64,000 nt of DNA. Source: Bryobacterales bacterium (lineage in GTDB: Bacteria > Acidobacteriota > Terriglobia > Bryobacterales > Bryobacteraceae). This document shows, in pieces, positions 28,076 through 37,396 of this stretch (its first letter is position 1; every line of letters starts with the position of its first letter). Made by a program: the position numbers and the translations under genes. The notes under the pieces were generated by a model. That model worked only from the letters and a program-made list of their open reading frames with translations, did no database searches and was not told the origin of the DNA. The DNA is taken from positions 1 to 64,000 of the forward strand of contig JADLDI010000043.1 of assembly GCA_020846745.1 (NCBI GenBank), read 5' to 3'.

Positions 28076-28957
28076 TTACTTCGTGCGGAGCGCCGCCGGC
28101 ACCTGATAATCCCTTCCGGCGTAGTGCATTTCTTCCGCGGCTTTGTATTGCGTATCTTTGGCGCAAACCGTGCCTAGGCCGCGAACGTTCGTCTCGACCA
28201 GTTTGTTCACGCTGGCCTCGTCAACGCGTTCGAGCAGGGGCAGTTTGCGGTTCGTCTCGTCCAGCCGTTGTTTGATGCGATGCGCCAGGCTGTAGTTGAT
28301 GGTTTTGAGCGATTGCGCGGCGCGGATCTTCTTGTCGAGCGTGGCCGCGATGTCTTTCGTCACCGGCTGCGGCACGAACGTGGCGGTGGACTCCGCCTCG
28401 CGCCGCCGCGGGTCGAACGGCTGGGCATAGTAGTAAAGCTCCGGCGTGACGTGTGTCTCGACGCCCACCACGGCCAGCGGCGGCTGGTGATTCTTCAACC
28501 CTGCCACGCGGCGCGCTTCTTCCGCTGCCATGCCCGTGTAATACCGGTCGAGCACCTCGACATATTCGGCGTACGGATTGGGAATGAACATCGCATCGGG
28601 CTTATGCACGCGGACGTAGAACATGATGCGGTCGCGTAACTCGGTCGGTGAAACCCCCGCTAACTCACCGGCCCGATAGCCTAGTGAAACTACTTTCTCG
28701 ATACCCAGGATCTTAGCCGCCGCTTCGCTTTCCTGCTTCACGCGGCGGGCGGTCTCTTCCGCATCGAGCTGCCACGAGTCTTTGTCGTCGTTGGTGACGC
28801 GGATCAGAATCGCCTTGTCGCCATTCGCGATCATCCCGGCTAGCGTCCCTCCCGCCGATAGGATGTAATCGGACGCATCGGCCGTCACCACCAGAATCGT
28901 CTTCGCCGGCGCCGGCGCGCCGAGCAACAGCCCCAACACAATCATTCGCAGCATCAC
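28076..28957 (-). CDS. PIG-L/LmbE-like secreted protein with degenerate active site (pseudoenzyme candidate)
   Basis: Signal peptide; ILVVTADASDYILSAGGTLAGMI aligns with canonical AHPDDE...GGTLA; EAAAKILGIEKVVSLGYRAGEL; no HPDH motif. Confidence 0.8.
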   Translation of the reverse strand: MMLRMIVLGLLLGAPAPAKTILVVTADASDYILSAGGTLAGMIANGDKAILIRVTNDDKDSWQLDAEETARRVKQESEAAAKILGIEKVVSLGYRAGELAGVSPTELRDRIMFYVRVHKPDAMFIPNPYAEYVEVLDRYYTGMAAEEARRVAGLKNHQPPLAVVGVETHVTPELYYYAQPFDPRRREAESTATFVPQPVTKDIAATLDKKIRAAQSLKTINYSLAHRIKQRLDETNRKLPLLERVDEASVNKLVETNVRGLGTVCAKDTQYKAAEEMHYAGRDYQVPAALRTK

Positions 28958-29886
28958 TTCTTCACCACGTTCGCTTCCAAATAGCCTTTCAATCCGGGCA
29001 CATGATCGAACTCATTCCAGAACCAGTAGACCTCGGCGTATTTCACGCCGTTCTCCGTTCCCCGCTTGCGCGAAATCCAGTTCATGTACCATTCCTCGAT
29101 AATCACCGCCGCTTCCTGATCGGTTTTGCCGTCCAATTCGGGAATCGTCAGCCCCTGCTTTTCTAACTGCGCCCGGACGCTGCGCGCCATGCCGGGATGC
29201 GCATATACGTTGCGGTGCGTCGAGTAAGCCTTCTCTTTTTTCTGCACCTGGCTTTCCGATAACTCCACCGCGCAGTTCGCATGATGCCCACGCCCGTAAT
29301 CGACCCGAGCCTTCAGAAACATATACGACACCCGGTGCGGTTTAAGACCGACCGCGAAGTGTTCCGGGTGAACGTTCTCAAGCCCGGCCATCCACACCGC
29401 TTCAGCCGACGCCCGCGCCACCTTGCGATGGTCCGGATTGCGGTCGTAGTGCGCCCACGGATCGTGCCCTAGCACCAGGTCCGGCTTATGCTTCCGGATC
29501 AGCAGGATCAACTGCGCACGCAGTTCCTCGAGCGGCGCCGCGTCCATATAGTCGTTTCGCCAGCCGAGCGAATACACGCCTTTTATCCCCAACACCGCGG
29601 TTGCGGCTTCGCTTTCCCGCAGGTTGATCATGTCGTTGTGCGGATAGCCGGACGACCCGTCTTTTTCGTCGTTAGACGACCGTACGTACCAGCCCTGCCA
29701 CCCCGCTTCGGTCAGCTTCGCGATCAGCCCACCCATACCGTAATCGGTGGTGTGGTCGTCATGATGCGGCTGCAGCACCATAAAGGTCTTGCCCGGCGGC
29801 AATTGCGCCAACGGCAGTGCCGCGGCCAGCGCCAACACCGCCGCCATCATGGCAACACCGCCTTCAGCCCCGGCACAAAGTCCCAC
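28954..29886 (-). CDS. PIG-L/LmbE-like secreted deacetylase, metal motif retained
   Basis: FMVLQPHHDDHTTDYGMGGLIAKL, ESEAATAVLGIKGVYSLGWRND, GHDPWAHYDRNPDHRKVARASAEAVW. Confidence 0.85.
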   Translation of the reverse strand: MGLCAGAEGGVAMMAAVLALAAALPLAQLPPGKTFMVLQPHHDDHTTDYGMGGLIAKLTEAGWQGWYVRSSNDEKDGSSGYPHNDMINLRESEAATAVLGIKGVYSLGWRNDYMDAAPLEELRAQLILLIRKHKPDLVLGHDPWAHYDRNPDHRKVARASAEAVWMAGLENVHPEHFAVGLKPHRVSYMFLKARVDYGRGHHANCAVELSESQVQKKEKAYSTHRNVYAHPGMARSVRAQLEKQGLTIPELDGKTDQEAAVIIEEWYMNWISRKRGTENGVKYAEVYWFWNEFDHVPGLKGYLEANVVKK

Positions 29887-30605
29887 TCACCGCGATAGAA
29901 CATCTTCTCCACGCCATATTCAGCGGCGGGCAGCGTAGGCGGGTCGGGTGCCTTGCCGCGAACGTTCGTGTGCGCCCACCAAGCCAGGCCTTTCTTCTTC
30001 AGTTGCGAATCGGTCAGCTTCACGCTGAAGTTCGGCGTGTGCCCAAGGCCATAATCGTCGCGCTGGCCGTAGTACACGTGCGGCACACGATATGGCTTCA
30101 GCCCCAGTTCCGCATGCTCCGGATTGACGTTCGCCAAACCGGACAGCCAAAGCGCCTCGCCAATGGCGCGGCCCACTTTCCGATGGTCCGGATTGCGATC
30201 GTAGTGGCCCCACGGGTTGTACGTCATCACGACATCCGGCCGAAACTTCCTCAGCAGCAATATGTAGTGTGCGCGCACTTCCTTCAGCGGCACCGAATCC
30301 ATGTGATCGTTTCGCCAGTTCAGGCTGATCACGTCTTTCAACCCGATATGAGCCGCCGCTGCCCGCGCTTCTTTCAGATTGACTTGATCGCCGCCGCCCC
30401 AGCCGAGTTTCAGGTTGCTGTCCTTTTCGTCGTTGGTCGTACGGACGAAATATCCGGTCCAGCCCTCCTCCACCAGCTTTGACGCGAAGCCTGAAAAGCC
30501 CCACCACCACGTGTGGTCGTCATGGTGGGCCATGATGATCAAAAACGTCTTCGACGGCGGCTGTTGGGCGGCCGTTGTCGCCACCAGCAGGAACAGCAGT
30601 CCCAT
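29847..30605 (-). CDS. PIG-L/LmbE-like secreted deacetylase, metal motif retained
   Basis: MGLLFLLVATTAAQ signal, FLIIMAHHDDHTWWWGFSGFASKL, YNPWGHYDRNPDHRKVGRAIGEALW. Confidence 0.85.
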   Translation of the reverse strand: MGLLFLLVATTAAQQPPSKTFLIIMAHHDDHTWWWGFSGFASKLVEEGWTGYFVRTTNDEKDSNLKLGWGGGDQVNLKEARAAAAHIGLKDVISLNWRNDHMDSVPLKEVRAHYILLLRKFRPDVVMTYNPWGHYDRNPDHRKVGRAIGEALWLSGLANVNPEHAELGLKPYRVPHVYYGQRDDYGLGHTPNFSVKLTDSQLKKKGLAWWAHTNVRGKAPDPPTLPAAEYGVEKMFYRGEWDFVPGLKAVLP

Positions 30606-30630
30606 CGCATGATAAACTGTCCGCTTTCCA

Positions 30631-31434
30631 ATGCGGTTTTTGTTTGCTTTGCTCTTGGTCACGTCTTTGTTCGCACAGGATCGCCGCATACTCGTCGTCA
30701 CGGCGTCATCCGGCGATTATATCTTTGGTGCGGGCGGAACGCTTGCCAAATTCATCCGTGACGGTTGGCGGGTGGACGTCGCGCAGTTCGGAAACGACGA
30801 AAAACAGTCGCTCGGCTTGACTCAGGCGCAGACTCGTCTGGCCAATGTTCAGGAGGGTAAAGCGGCCGCGAAACTGCTGGGCGTCAAAGATACCGTCAAC
30901 ATGGATTTCAAATCCGGCGAGATCGCCTACGTTTCGACCACTGAGATGCGCAACCAGTTGTTCGCGCTCATCCGTGGGATCAGGCCGCAGATAATCTTCA
31001 TCCCCGACCCTTACGTGCACTACCAAAACGATAGCGACCTGATCACTGTCGGCCGCATGGCCGAAGAGGCGTGGGGCTATTCGAGTGGTTCGATGTTCGG
31101 CAACGAACTGACACGCATGGGGCTGAAGCCGTACGGCGCACCCGAGGTCTTCTTCTACGCGCCTTACCGGCCATACCGCAAGGGCGAAGGCGGTGCGGGC
31201 CGCGCGAAATTCGTGGCCATTGATGTTGCCGAAACAATGGAGCATAAGTTGGGTGCGCTCGAGTTGCTGCTCACTCACAACCGGACCTGGGTGGCCAATC
31301 GTACCCAGCTACAGCCCGATCAGAGCGTATCCGCTTACGTTCGCGCTTTTGCCACAGAGATGGCTAAAAAAATCGGTGCCAGGCACGGGTTTCAATTTGG
31401 AGAGGAGTTTAACCATGTCGGTCCGCGCCGCTAG
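30631..31434 (+). CDS. PIG-L/LmbE-like secreted protein with degenerate active site
   Basis: MRFLFALLLVTSLFAQ signal, ILVVTASSGDYIFGAGGTLAKFI, EGKAAAKLLGVKDTVNMDFKSGEI; no HPDH. Confidence 0.8.
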   Translation: MRFLFALLLVTSLFAQDRRILVVTASSGDYIFGAGGTLAKFIRDGWRVDVAQFGNDEKQSLGLTQAQTRLANVQEGKAAAKLLGVKDTVNMDFKSGEIAYVSTTEMRNQLFALIRGIRPQIIFIPDPYVHYQNDSDLITVGRMAEEAWGYSSGSMFGNELTRMGLKPYGAPEVFFYAPYRPYRKGEGGAGRAKFVAIDVAETMEHKLGALELLLTHNRTWVANRTQLQPDQSVSAYVRAFATEMAKKIGARHGFQFGEEFNHVGPRR

Positions 31435-32269
31435 CCTGTTTCTCGGATGCGCGCTGTTCGCGGCCGCCCAGACACCCGGACCTGTCTTGGTGATCACTGC
31501 CTCAGCCCGCGATTGCATTATGGGAGCCGGCGGCACGCTCGCCAACATGGCCCAGGAAGGCCGCGCGATCTACGTGGCCGTGATGACGAACGAAGAGAAG
31601 TCGTCAGTCGGGAAAGTTCCGGCCGATACTCGCATCGCCAACAACAGCGAAAGCGAGGCGGCCTTGAAGTTGTTAGGCGTCAAAGAAGTCATCAATCTAG
31701 GGCACAAGGCCGGCGAGTTAGGGTATATCTCCTCGAGCGAACTGCGCAATCAGGTGATGACGCTCACCCGTCTGTACAAGCCCGAAATCATGTTCTTCCC
31801 GGACTGGTACACACACTACCTCGGCGACCTCGACATCTGGTACACCGGCCACATGGCCGAAGAATCCCCCTATGGCGGTGGCAGCCTGTTTCTGCAGGAA
31901 ATGACTTACCTCGGTCATCCCGGCGCCGCGGCTCGCCAGTATTACTTCTTCTCGCCCTACCGCCCCTACCGCGACAAAGAGGGCGGTGAGGGCAACGCCA
32001 CCATGAAGCAGGTGGATGTTTCCGCGGCCATGGATAAGAAGATGACCGCTTTGGGCATGCTGAAAACCTCCAATGCCGCGTGGGCCGGCGAGTTGCGCGC
32101 GCGTTCCGGCCGCACGTTCCAGGACGAAAACTTCGTCAGCGCCTTTGCGAAAGAAATGGCGGAGACCATCGGCGCGAAGCACGGCATGCGCTTCGCGGAA
32201 GAGTTCAATCACCTGCGGCCCGTGCCCGGCCTGCCTGCGCACGTCCTCGAACACGCCCGAAAGAAGTGA
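31415..32269 (+). CDS. PIG-L/LmbE-like secreted protein with degenerate active site
   Basis: MSVRAASLFLGCALFAAAQ signal, VLVITASARDCIMGAGGTLANMA, ESEAALKLLGVKEVINLGHKAGEL; no HPDH. Overlaps the 3' end of the previous paralog. Confidence 0.8.
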   Translation: MSVRAASLFLGCALFAAAQTPGPVLVITASARDCIMGAGGTLANMAQEGRAIYVAVMTNEEKSSVGKVPADTRIANNSESEAALKLLGVKEVINLGHKAGELGYISSSELRNQVMTLTRLYKPEIMFFPDWYTHYLGDLDIWYTGHMAEESPYGGGSLFLQEMTYLGHPGAAARQYYFFSPYRPYRDKEGGEGNATMKQVDVSAAMDKKMTALGMLKTSNAAWAGELRARSGRTFQDENFVSAFAKEMAETIGAKHGMRFAEEFNHLRPVPGLPAHVLEHARKK

Positions 32270-32366
32270 CCTGAAAGGAACGGCGAATCCCAACGGGTTA
32301 TCGCCGCCGCCACGACGCAAACCGCATTCACTGTAAATGACGTCGCATGCCGGTTAAACTGATTCC

Positions 32367-33602
32367 GTGGCAATCACTCGTCGAAATCTGATTCTCGGTG
32401 CTCCCTTCGTTGTGGCGGCGGCCGCGCCCGCGGATGCAGTCCGCTTCGGTTGGATCGGCGTCGGCAACCGTGGTACGTCGCTGTTGCGCGCAGGGCTTGG
32501 AGTCGGAGCGATTGAGGTCACCGCGGTGTGCGACCTCGATCCGCAGAAGACCGGGCGCGCCGTCGACTTCGTCCAAACCGCCCGCTCCCGCAAACCTGCG
32601 GTCGTTACGGGAGGTCCCGATGAGTACAAGCGCCTGCTCGACCGTAAAGATGTCGATGCTGTGCTGATCGCGACCCCCATGCAGGAGCACGCCCGCATGG
32701 CGATTGACGCCCTGAAGGCCGGCAAGCATGTGATCAGCGAAGTACCCGCCGCTCTCACTGTTCAGGAATGTTGGGACCTCGTGCGTGCCGCCAAAGCGTC
32801 AAAGGCCACCTACATGATGGCCGAAAACGTCTGCTACTACGAAACCAACATGGCCGTGCTCAACATGGTCAAGCAAGGCCTGTTCGGCGAACTGACGTAC
32901 GGAGAGTGCGGCTATGTTCACGACACGCGCTACCTGCAGTACACGCCTGAGGGCAAACTTACCTGGCGCGGCGAGCGTCTCAACCAGCCCGGCAATCGCT
33001 ACCCGACCCACGCCATCGGCCCGGTTTCCCATTGGATGGACATCAATCGCAGCGATCGCTTCGTCTCCATCGCTTCCCAATCCAGCCGCGCCGCGGGTTT
33101 GGCCGACTATGTGAAGAAGAAGTTCGGCGCTGACTCTCCGCTGATGAAGATGCCGATGGCCGGCGACTCGAACATCTCTCTGCTTCGCACAGAAAAAGGC
33201 CGCCTCATCGAACTCCGTTACGACACCACTTCCCCACGGCCTCACCCCAGCACCACCTATCACAACTTACAGGGCACCCAAGGCTCCTACCGCGACGAAG
33301 AGAATCGACAGGACATCTGGCTCGAATCGCGGTCGCCCAAGGTTGAATGGGAAGACTTTAAGAAGTATCTGGCCGAGTTCCAGCATCCGCTCTGGAAGAA
33401 GCAGACCGGCGATCAGTACACCATGCACCGCGGCGCCGACCAGTTGATGCTCCGCGACTTCGCCAACGTCTTCCAGGAGAAACGCGAAAGCCCCGTTACT
33501 GTGCTCGATGCCGCAGCCTGGAGCGCCATCCTCGAGCTATCCGCCACGAGCGTTGAAGCCGGCGGAGCGCCGCAGCAATTCCCGGACTTCGCACGTGCCT
33601 AA
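32367..33602 (+). CDS. Gfo/Idh/MocA family oxidoreductase, Tat-exported
   Basis: MAITRRNLILGAPFVVAAAAPADAVRFGWIGVGNRG, VDAVLIATPMQEHARMAIDALKAGKHVISEVPAALTVQE. Confidence 0.92.
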   Translation: MAITRRNLILGAPFVVAAAAPADAVRFGWIGVGNRGTSLLRAGLGVGAIEVTAVCDLDPQKTGRAVDFVQTARSRKPAVVTGGPDEYKRLLDRKDVDAVLIATPMQEHARMAIDALKAGKHVISEVPAALTVQECWDLVRAAKASKATYMMAENVCYYETNMAVLNMVKQGLFGELTYGECGYVHDTRYLQYTPEGKLTWRGERLNQPGNRYPTHAIGPVSHWMDINRSDRFVSIASQSSRAAGLADYVKKKFGADSPLMKMPMAGDSNISLLRTEKGRLIELRYDTTSPRPHPSTTYHNLQGTQGSYRDEENRQDIWLESRSPKVEWEDFKKYLAEFQHPLWKKQTGDQYTMHRGADQLMLRDFANVFQEKRESPVTVLDAAAWSAILELSATSVEAGGAPQQFPDFARA

Positions 33603-33615
33603 GCGGGATCACGCC

Positions 33616-33669
33616 ATGACCAGACGCGAATGTGTCCAAACGGGTGGCGCCGCCCTTCAGTTCACGTAA
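33616..33669 (+). pseudogene. Possible remnant of a Tat-signal-bearing gene (17 codons)
   Basis: atgaccagacgcgaatgtgtccaaacgggtggcgccgcccttcagttcacgtaa = MTRRECVQTGGAALQFT*, a Tat-leader-like start ending abruptly. Confidence 0.3.
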
Positions 33670-33704
33670 GCCCCGATAGGCCGCTGATCTAAAATTGAAG
33701 TGCC

Positions 33705-35279
33705 ATGGCCCCCCTCGCATGGGTCCTTCTGCTTGCCGCCGCGCTTCCGCAACCGCGCCTGCTGTGGGACGGTCCTGGCGCTACCCACCTCGGTTCCCCT
33801 TCACCCGACGGCCGCTACCTGACAGGCGTCGACCCTGACAGCGGCGATCTCATCCTGCGCGACCTTGCCTCTCAATCCACCCGCAAACTTACCGGCAAAC
33901 CGGTTCGATCGCGAGAGTTTGCCTATTTCTCCGTCGTCTCCCGCGACTCGCGCACCGTTGCCTACGCCTGGTTCAACACCGAAGGCTTTTACGAGCTCCG
34001 TATCATCCCCATAAACGGCGGGGCGCCACGCACCCTTTATCGCAACGAAGAAGCAGGGTTCGTCCAACCCACGGCCTTTTCGCACGACGGCAAGTCGATC
34101 GTCACCCTTTTATTTCGCCGCGATAACATCAGCCAGATCGCGCTCATCGACAGCGCCACCGGCGCCGCCAAGATCCTCAAGTCGCTTAACTGGATCTATC
34201 CCAAGCGCATGGATATCTCCCCCGACGGCCGCACGCTTGTCTACGACAGCTTCTCGCGCGATGGCGCGGCCGACCGCGACATCTACCTTCTGTCGCTCGA
34301 TGGTGCGCGCGAAATCAAACTAACCACCGGTCCGGCAGAAGATGTTTTTCCTTTGTTCGACCTGACTGGCAAGAGAGTCTTCTTCTCGTCCGACCGATCC
34401 GGCGCCCCCGCCCTGTTTTCTACAACGATCCACGACCCGCAACCCGTCCTTGTTCTCGACAAACTTGGCCGCTTCCTGCCGCTTGCCATCCGCACACCAG
34501 GCGACCTCGTCTACGCAACACGCACTGGTGGCTCACATATCTACCAGGCCACGCTCGACACCGCCGCCCGTCGCCTCACGGAACTCCCCCAGGCCGTTGG
34601 CGAAGGCTGGTCGCCCGTCTGGTCGCCCGATGGGCGAACGCTCGCCTGGCTGGGCCGCCGCGCCGGAGAAAACTTCGGGACCGATTCCCGCTTCGTCGCC
34701 ACGCGCGACACCTCTACCGGCGCAAACAAGATCTACGACACGCACCTGGCCCACATGGAGCGCCTGGCGTTCCGCAACGCCGGCCTGCTCATCAGCGGTA
34801 GCGACGGCAAGGGTCGCGGCGGCCTGTTCCAACTCGACCCTGCTAACGACACCGCGCGCCCGCTCACTCGCGACCATGCCGCGCCACACCGCGGCTTCCC
34901 CGCTGCGGGACCATTCTGGGCCAACGGCAATCAAATCTTCAAAGGTGACCAGCCGGTCTTTACCCTCCCCGCCGAAATTCTTACGCTTGCCGTTTCCGCA
35001 AAAAACCGCATCGCCGCCGCTACCGGCAAAGGGCTCTATGTCGACGCCAAACCCATCCTCACATCACCGGTGAACGCCGTTATATGGCACCCCGATAATG
35101 AGCACCTGCTTTACTCAGGCCACGATGGTCTTTTCCTCCTCCACCTGCCATCGTTAACCGCAACCAGGCTTCTCCAAACCACCGACCCCGTGGATAGCCT
35201 CACCCTCCATCCCGACGGCCGCCAGCTACTGTTTGCCTCCGGCCGCGCGCGCACGCAAATCTGGGCCGTCCAACCATGA
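33705..35279 (+). CDS. TolB/PD40-like beta-propeller protein
   Basis: Repeated propeller motifs: GSPSPDGRYLTGVDPDSGDLILRDL, MDISPDGRTLVYDSF, PVWSPDGRTLAWLGR, LTLHPDGRQLLFASG. Confidence 0.85.
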   Translation: MAPLAWVLLLAAALPQPRLLWDGPGATHLGSPSPDGRYLTGVDPDSGDLILRDLASQSTRKLTGKPVRSREFAYFSVVSRDSRTVAYAWFNTEGFYELRIIPINGGAPRTLYRNEEAGFVQPTAFSHDGKSIVTLLFRRDNISQIALIDSATGAAKILKSLNWIYPKRMDISPDGRTLVYDSFSRDGAADRDIYLLSLDGAREIKLTTGPAEDVFPLFDLTGKRVFFSSDRSGAPALFSTTIHDPQPVLVLDKLGRFLPLAIRTPGDLVYATRTGGSHIYQATLDTAARRLTELPQAVGEGWSPVWSPDGRTLAWLGRRAGENFGTDSRFVATRDTSTGANKIYDTHLAHMERLAFRNAGLLISGSDGKGRGGLFQLDPANDTARPLTRDHAAPHRGFPAAGPFWANGNQIFKGDQPVFTLPAEILTLAVSAKNRIAAATGKGLYVDAKPILTSPVNAVIWHPDNEHLLYSGHDGLFLLHLPSLTATRLLQTTDPVDSLTLHPDGRQLLFASGRARTQIWAVQP

Positions 35280-36160
35280 CCGTCCTCGTACTCGCCCTGC
35301 AGCTATCCGTCCCATTAGGTCTCGACGCGTATATCCCCACGCCCGAAACGAACCCGATCACGCGCGACATGGCCTTCCTCGGCAAGCGCCTTTTCTTCGA
35401 CACGGCCCTCTCCCGCGACCGTACCGTATCCTGCGCCACCTGCCATCAACCCGACTACGCCTTCGCCGACCCGCACCCGCGCGCCATCGGCCTCGATGGA
35501 CGCAAAGGTCCGCGCCGCACGCCCACAATCCTCAACCGCGGCTACGGCAAAGCGTTCTTTTGGGATGGCCGCGCGGCGACTCTGGAAGATCAGGTGCTCG
35601 GGCCCATCCGGAATCCCGACGAGATGGGCATGACCGTCGAAGCGGTGCTTGCGCGCATCCCCAATCTCACGCGCGACACTCTCAGCCGCGCTCTCGCTAC
35701 CTACGTGCGCACCGTCCTTGCCGGCAACTCCCCCTACGACCGTTATATCCAAGGCGACAAGTCCGCCCTCACCGCCCAGCAAATCGCCGGCCTGAAACTC
35801 TTCCGGGCAAAAGCCAACTGCGTCGCTTGCCATGTCGGTCCAAACCTCACCGACGAACGCTTTCACAACACCGGCGCCGGCGCCGCCGCGGACCACGGAC
35901 GCTTCACCGTCACCCGCCACGAAGAAGATCGCGCTGCTTTCAAAACGCCAACCCTCCGCCAGATCGCCGTCCGCGCACCCTATATGCACGATGGCAGCCT
36001 GCGCACGCTCGAAGAGGTCATCGATTTCTACGACAAAGCCGAACCCAAACCCGGCCTCGATCCCGAGATCCGTCCCCTCCATCTGACGCCCCAAGAAAAG
36101 GCCGCCCTGGCCGCCTTCTTGCAGTCGCTCTCCGGCGTCGTCAAAGATGGATATGAATGA
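35276..36160 (+). CDS. Di-heme cytochrome c peroxidase/MauG family protein
   Basis: Two CxxCH motifs (CATCHQ, CVACHV), GLDGRKGPRRTPTILNRGYGKAFFWDGRAATLEDQ, FKTPTLRQIAVRAPYMHDGSLRTLEEVIDFYD. Confidence 0.93.
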   Translation: MTVLVLALQLSVPLGLDAYIPTPETNPITRDMAFLGKRLFFDTALSRDRTVSCATCHQPDYAFADPHPRAIGLDGRKGPRRTPTILNRGYGKAFFWDGRAATLEDQVLGPIRNPDEMGMTVEAVLARIPNLTRDTLSRALATYVRTVLAGNSPYDRYIQGDKSALTAQQIAGLKLFRAKANCVACHVGPNLTDERFHNTGAGAAADHGRFTVTRHEEDRAAFKTPTLRQIAVRAPYMHDGSLRTLEEVIDFYDKAEPKPGLDPEIRPLHLTPQEKAALAAFLQSLSGVVKDGYE

Positions 36161-36660
36161 TGCCCGAACCCAAGCCCGTCAGCGCATCCGCCTCCCAGTA
36201 CACCGCCTGGGCCCAACCCAACGACGCCAATGCCCTCGGCACCCTCTTTGGCGGCAGGCTCATGCAGTGGGTCGACCTTGCTGCCGCCCTCGCCGCCGCA
36301 CGCCACGCCCGCTGCACCGTGGTTACCGCCTCCGTCGACTCCATGACCTTCCTCCGCCCCATCCGCATCGGCCAACTCGTCATCCTCCGCAGTTCCGTCA
36401 ATCGTGTATTCCGCACGTCGATGGAAGTCGGCGTAAAGGTCTATGTCGAAGACTTACACTCCGGCGATCGCGCCCACGTCTCCTCCGCTTACCTCACGTT
36501 TGTTGCCGTTAGCCCGGAAGGCCAACGCGTTCAACTCCCGCCCGTCCTGCCCGAAACCGAAGCGGAGAAACGCCGCTTCGCTGCCGCCGGCCACCGCCGC
36601 GAGTACCGCCTCCAATTACGTACACGCGAGTTAGAACACGAAAAGCAAACCAATTCCTAA
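36157..36660 (+). CDS. Hotdog-fold acyl-CoA thioesterase
   Basis: QPNDANALGTLFGGRLMQWVDLAAALAAARHARCTVVTASVDSMTFLRPIRIG. Confidence 0.92.
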   Translation: MMPEPKPVSASASQYTAWAQPNDANALGTLFGGRLMQWVDLAAALAAARHARCTVVTASVDSMTFLRPIRIGQLVILRSSVNRVFRTSMEVGVKVYVEDLHSGDRAHVSSAYLTFVAVSPEGQRVQLPPVLPETEAEKRRFAAAGHRREYRLQLRTRELEHEKQTNS

Positions 36661-36661
36661 C

Positions 36662-37396
36662 TCATCGCCGAACGGCGCTACCTTCGGCATATGCGCAGTG
36701 CCGCACAAAACCCAGCCGCTCATAAACCCGTACCGCAGCCGCGTTCTGTTGGACGACATTCAACACCACCGTTTCAATCCCACCTCCCACTAACTCCCGT
36801 GCAACCGCGGACGTCACCGCTCCAGCCAGTCCCCGGCCGCGAGAGCCGCGATGGGTATAGACGTTCCCGATTGCTGCCGCACGTTCCTCACGAACCACCA
36901 TGTGTGTGCCCGCCACGGCCACCAGCGCATCGCCTTCCCACACTCCGTAGAACACGCCGCTGCCCACCATCGCCGGAAAGAAGAAATCGGGCGACTCTCC
37001 AACTTCCGCGCCATCCGCATACAGCCGCTCAATCGCCCCGGCATCGCCCGCGCCAAGCCTGGCCACCGCAATCGAAGGCGCTGGTGGCTCACGCCGCAGC
37101 ACCATCCGCCACATCGCCTTCTCGCGAACCACATACCGTCGCCGCAACTCAGCCAGCGCCGGTTCCTGCAATTGCAGGCTTACCTCGCGATCCTCAACCC
37201 CCGCCATCAACCGCGCCGCCGCTTCCCCGTCACCGCTCGCAAACAGGATCGGCAAGCTGTACTCGCGATGCAGCAGCACAAGCGATTCGCCGCCCACCCG
37301 CCACTCGGCATGCTGAGCATGCGGCGGATACAAATCGCCTAGCGCGTACGTGCACCATGCAGGGTCGCGCCGTAACAGTTCCCGAACCCGGTCCAC
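36662..37396 (-). CDS. GNAT family N-acetyltransferase
   Basis: C-terminal AAAIGNVYTHRGSRGRGLAGAVTSAVARELVGGGIETVVLNVVQQNAAAVRVYERLGF. Confidence 0.88.
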   Translation of the reverse strand: MDRVRELLRRDPAWCTYALGDLYPPHAQHAEWRVGGESLVLLHREYSLPILFASGDGEAAARLMAGVEDREVSLQLQEPALAELRRRYVVREKAMWRMVLRREPPAPSIAVARLGAGDAGAIERLYADGAEVGESPDFFFPAMVGSGVFYGVWEGDALVAVAGTHMVVREERAAAIGNVYTHRGSRGRGLAGAVTSAVARELVGGGIETVVLNVVQQNAAAVRVYERLGFVRHCAYAEGSAVRR

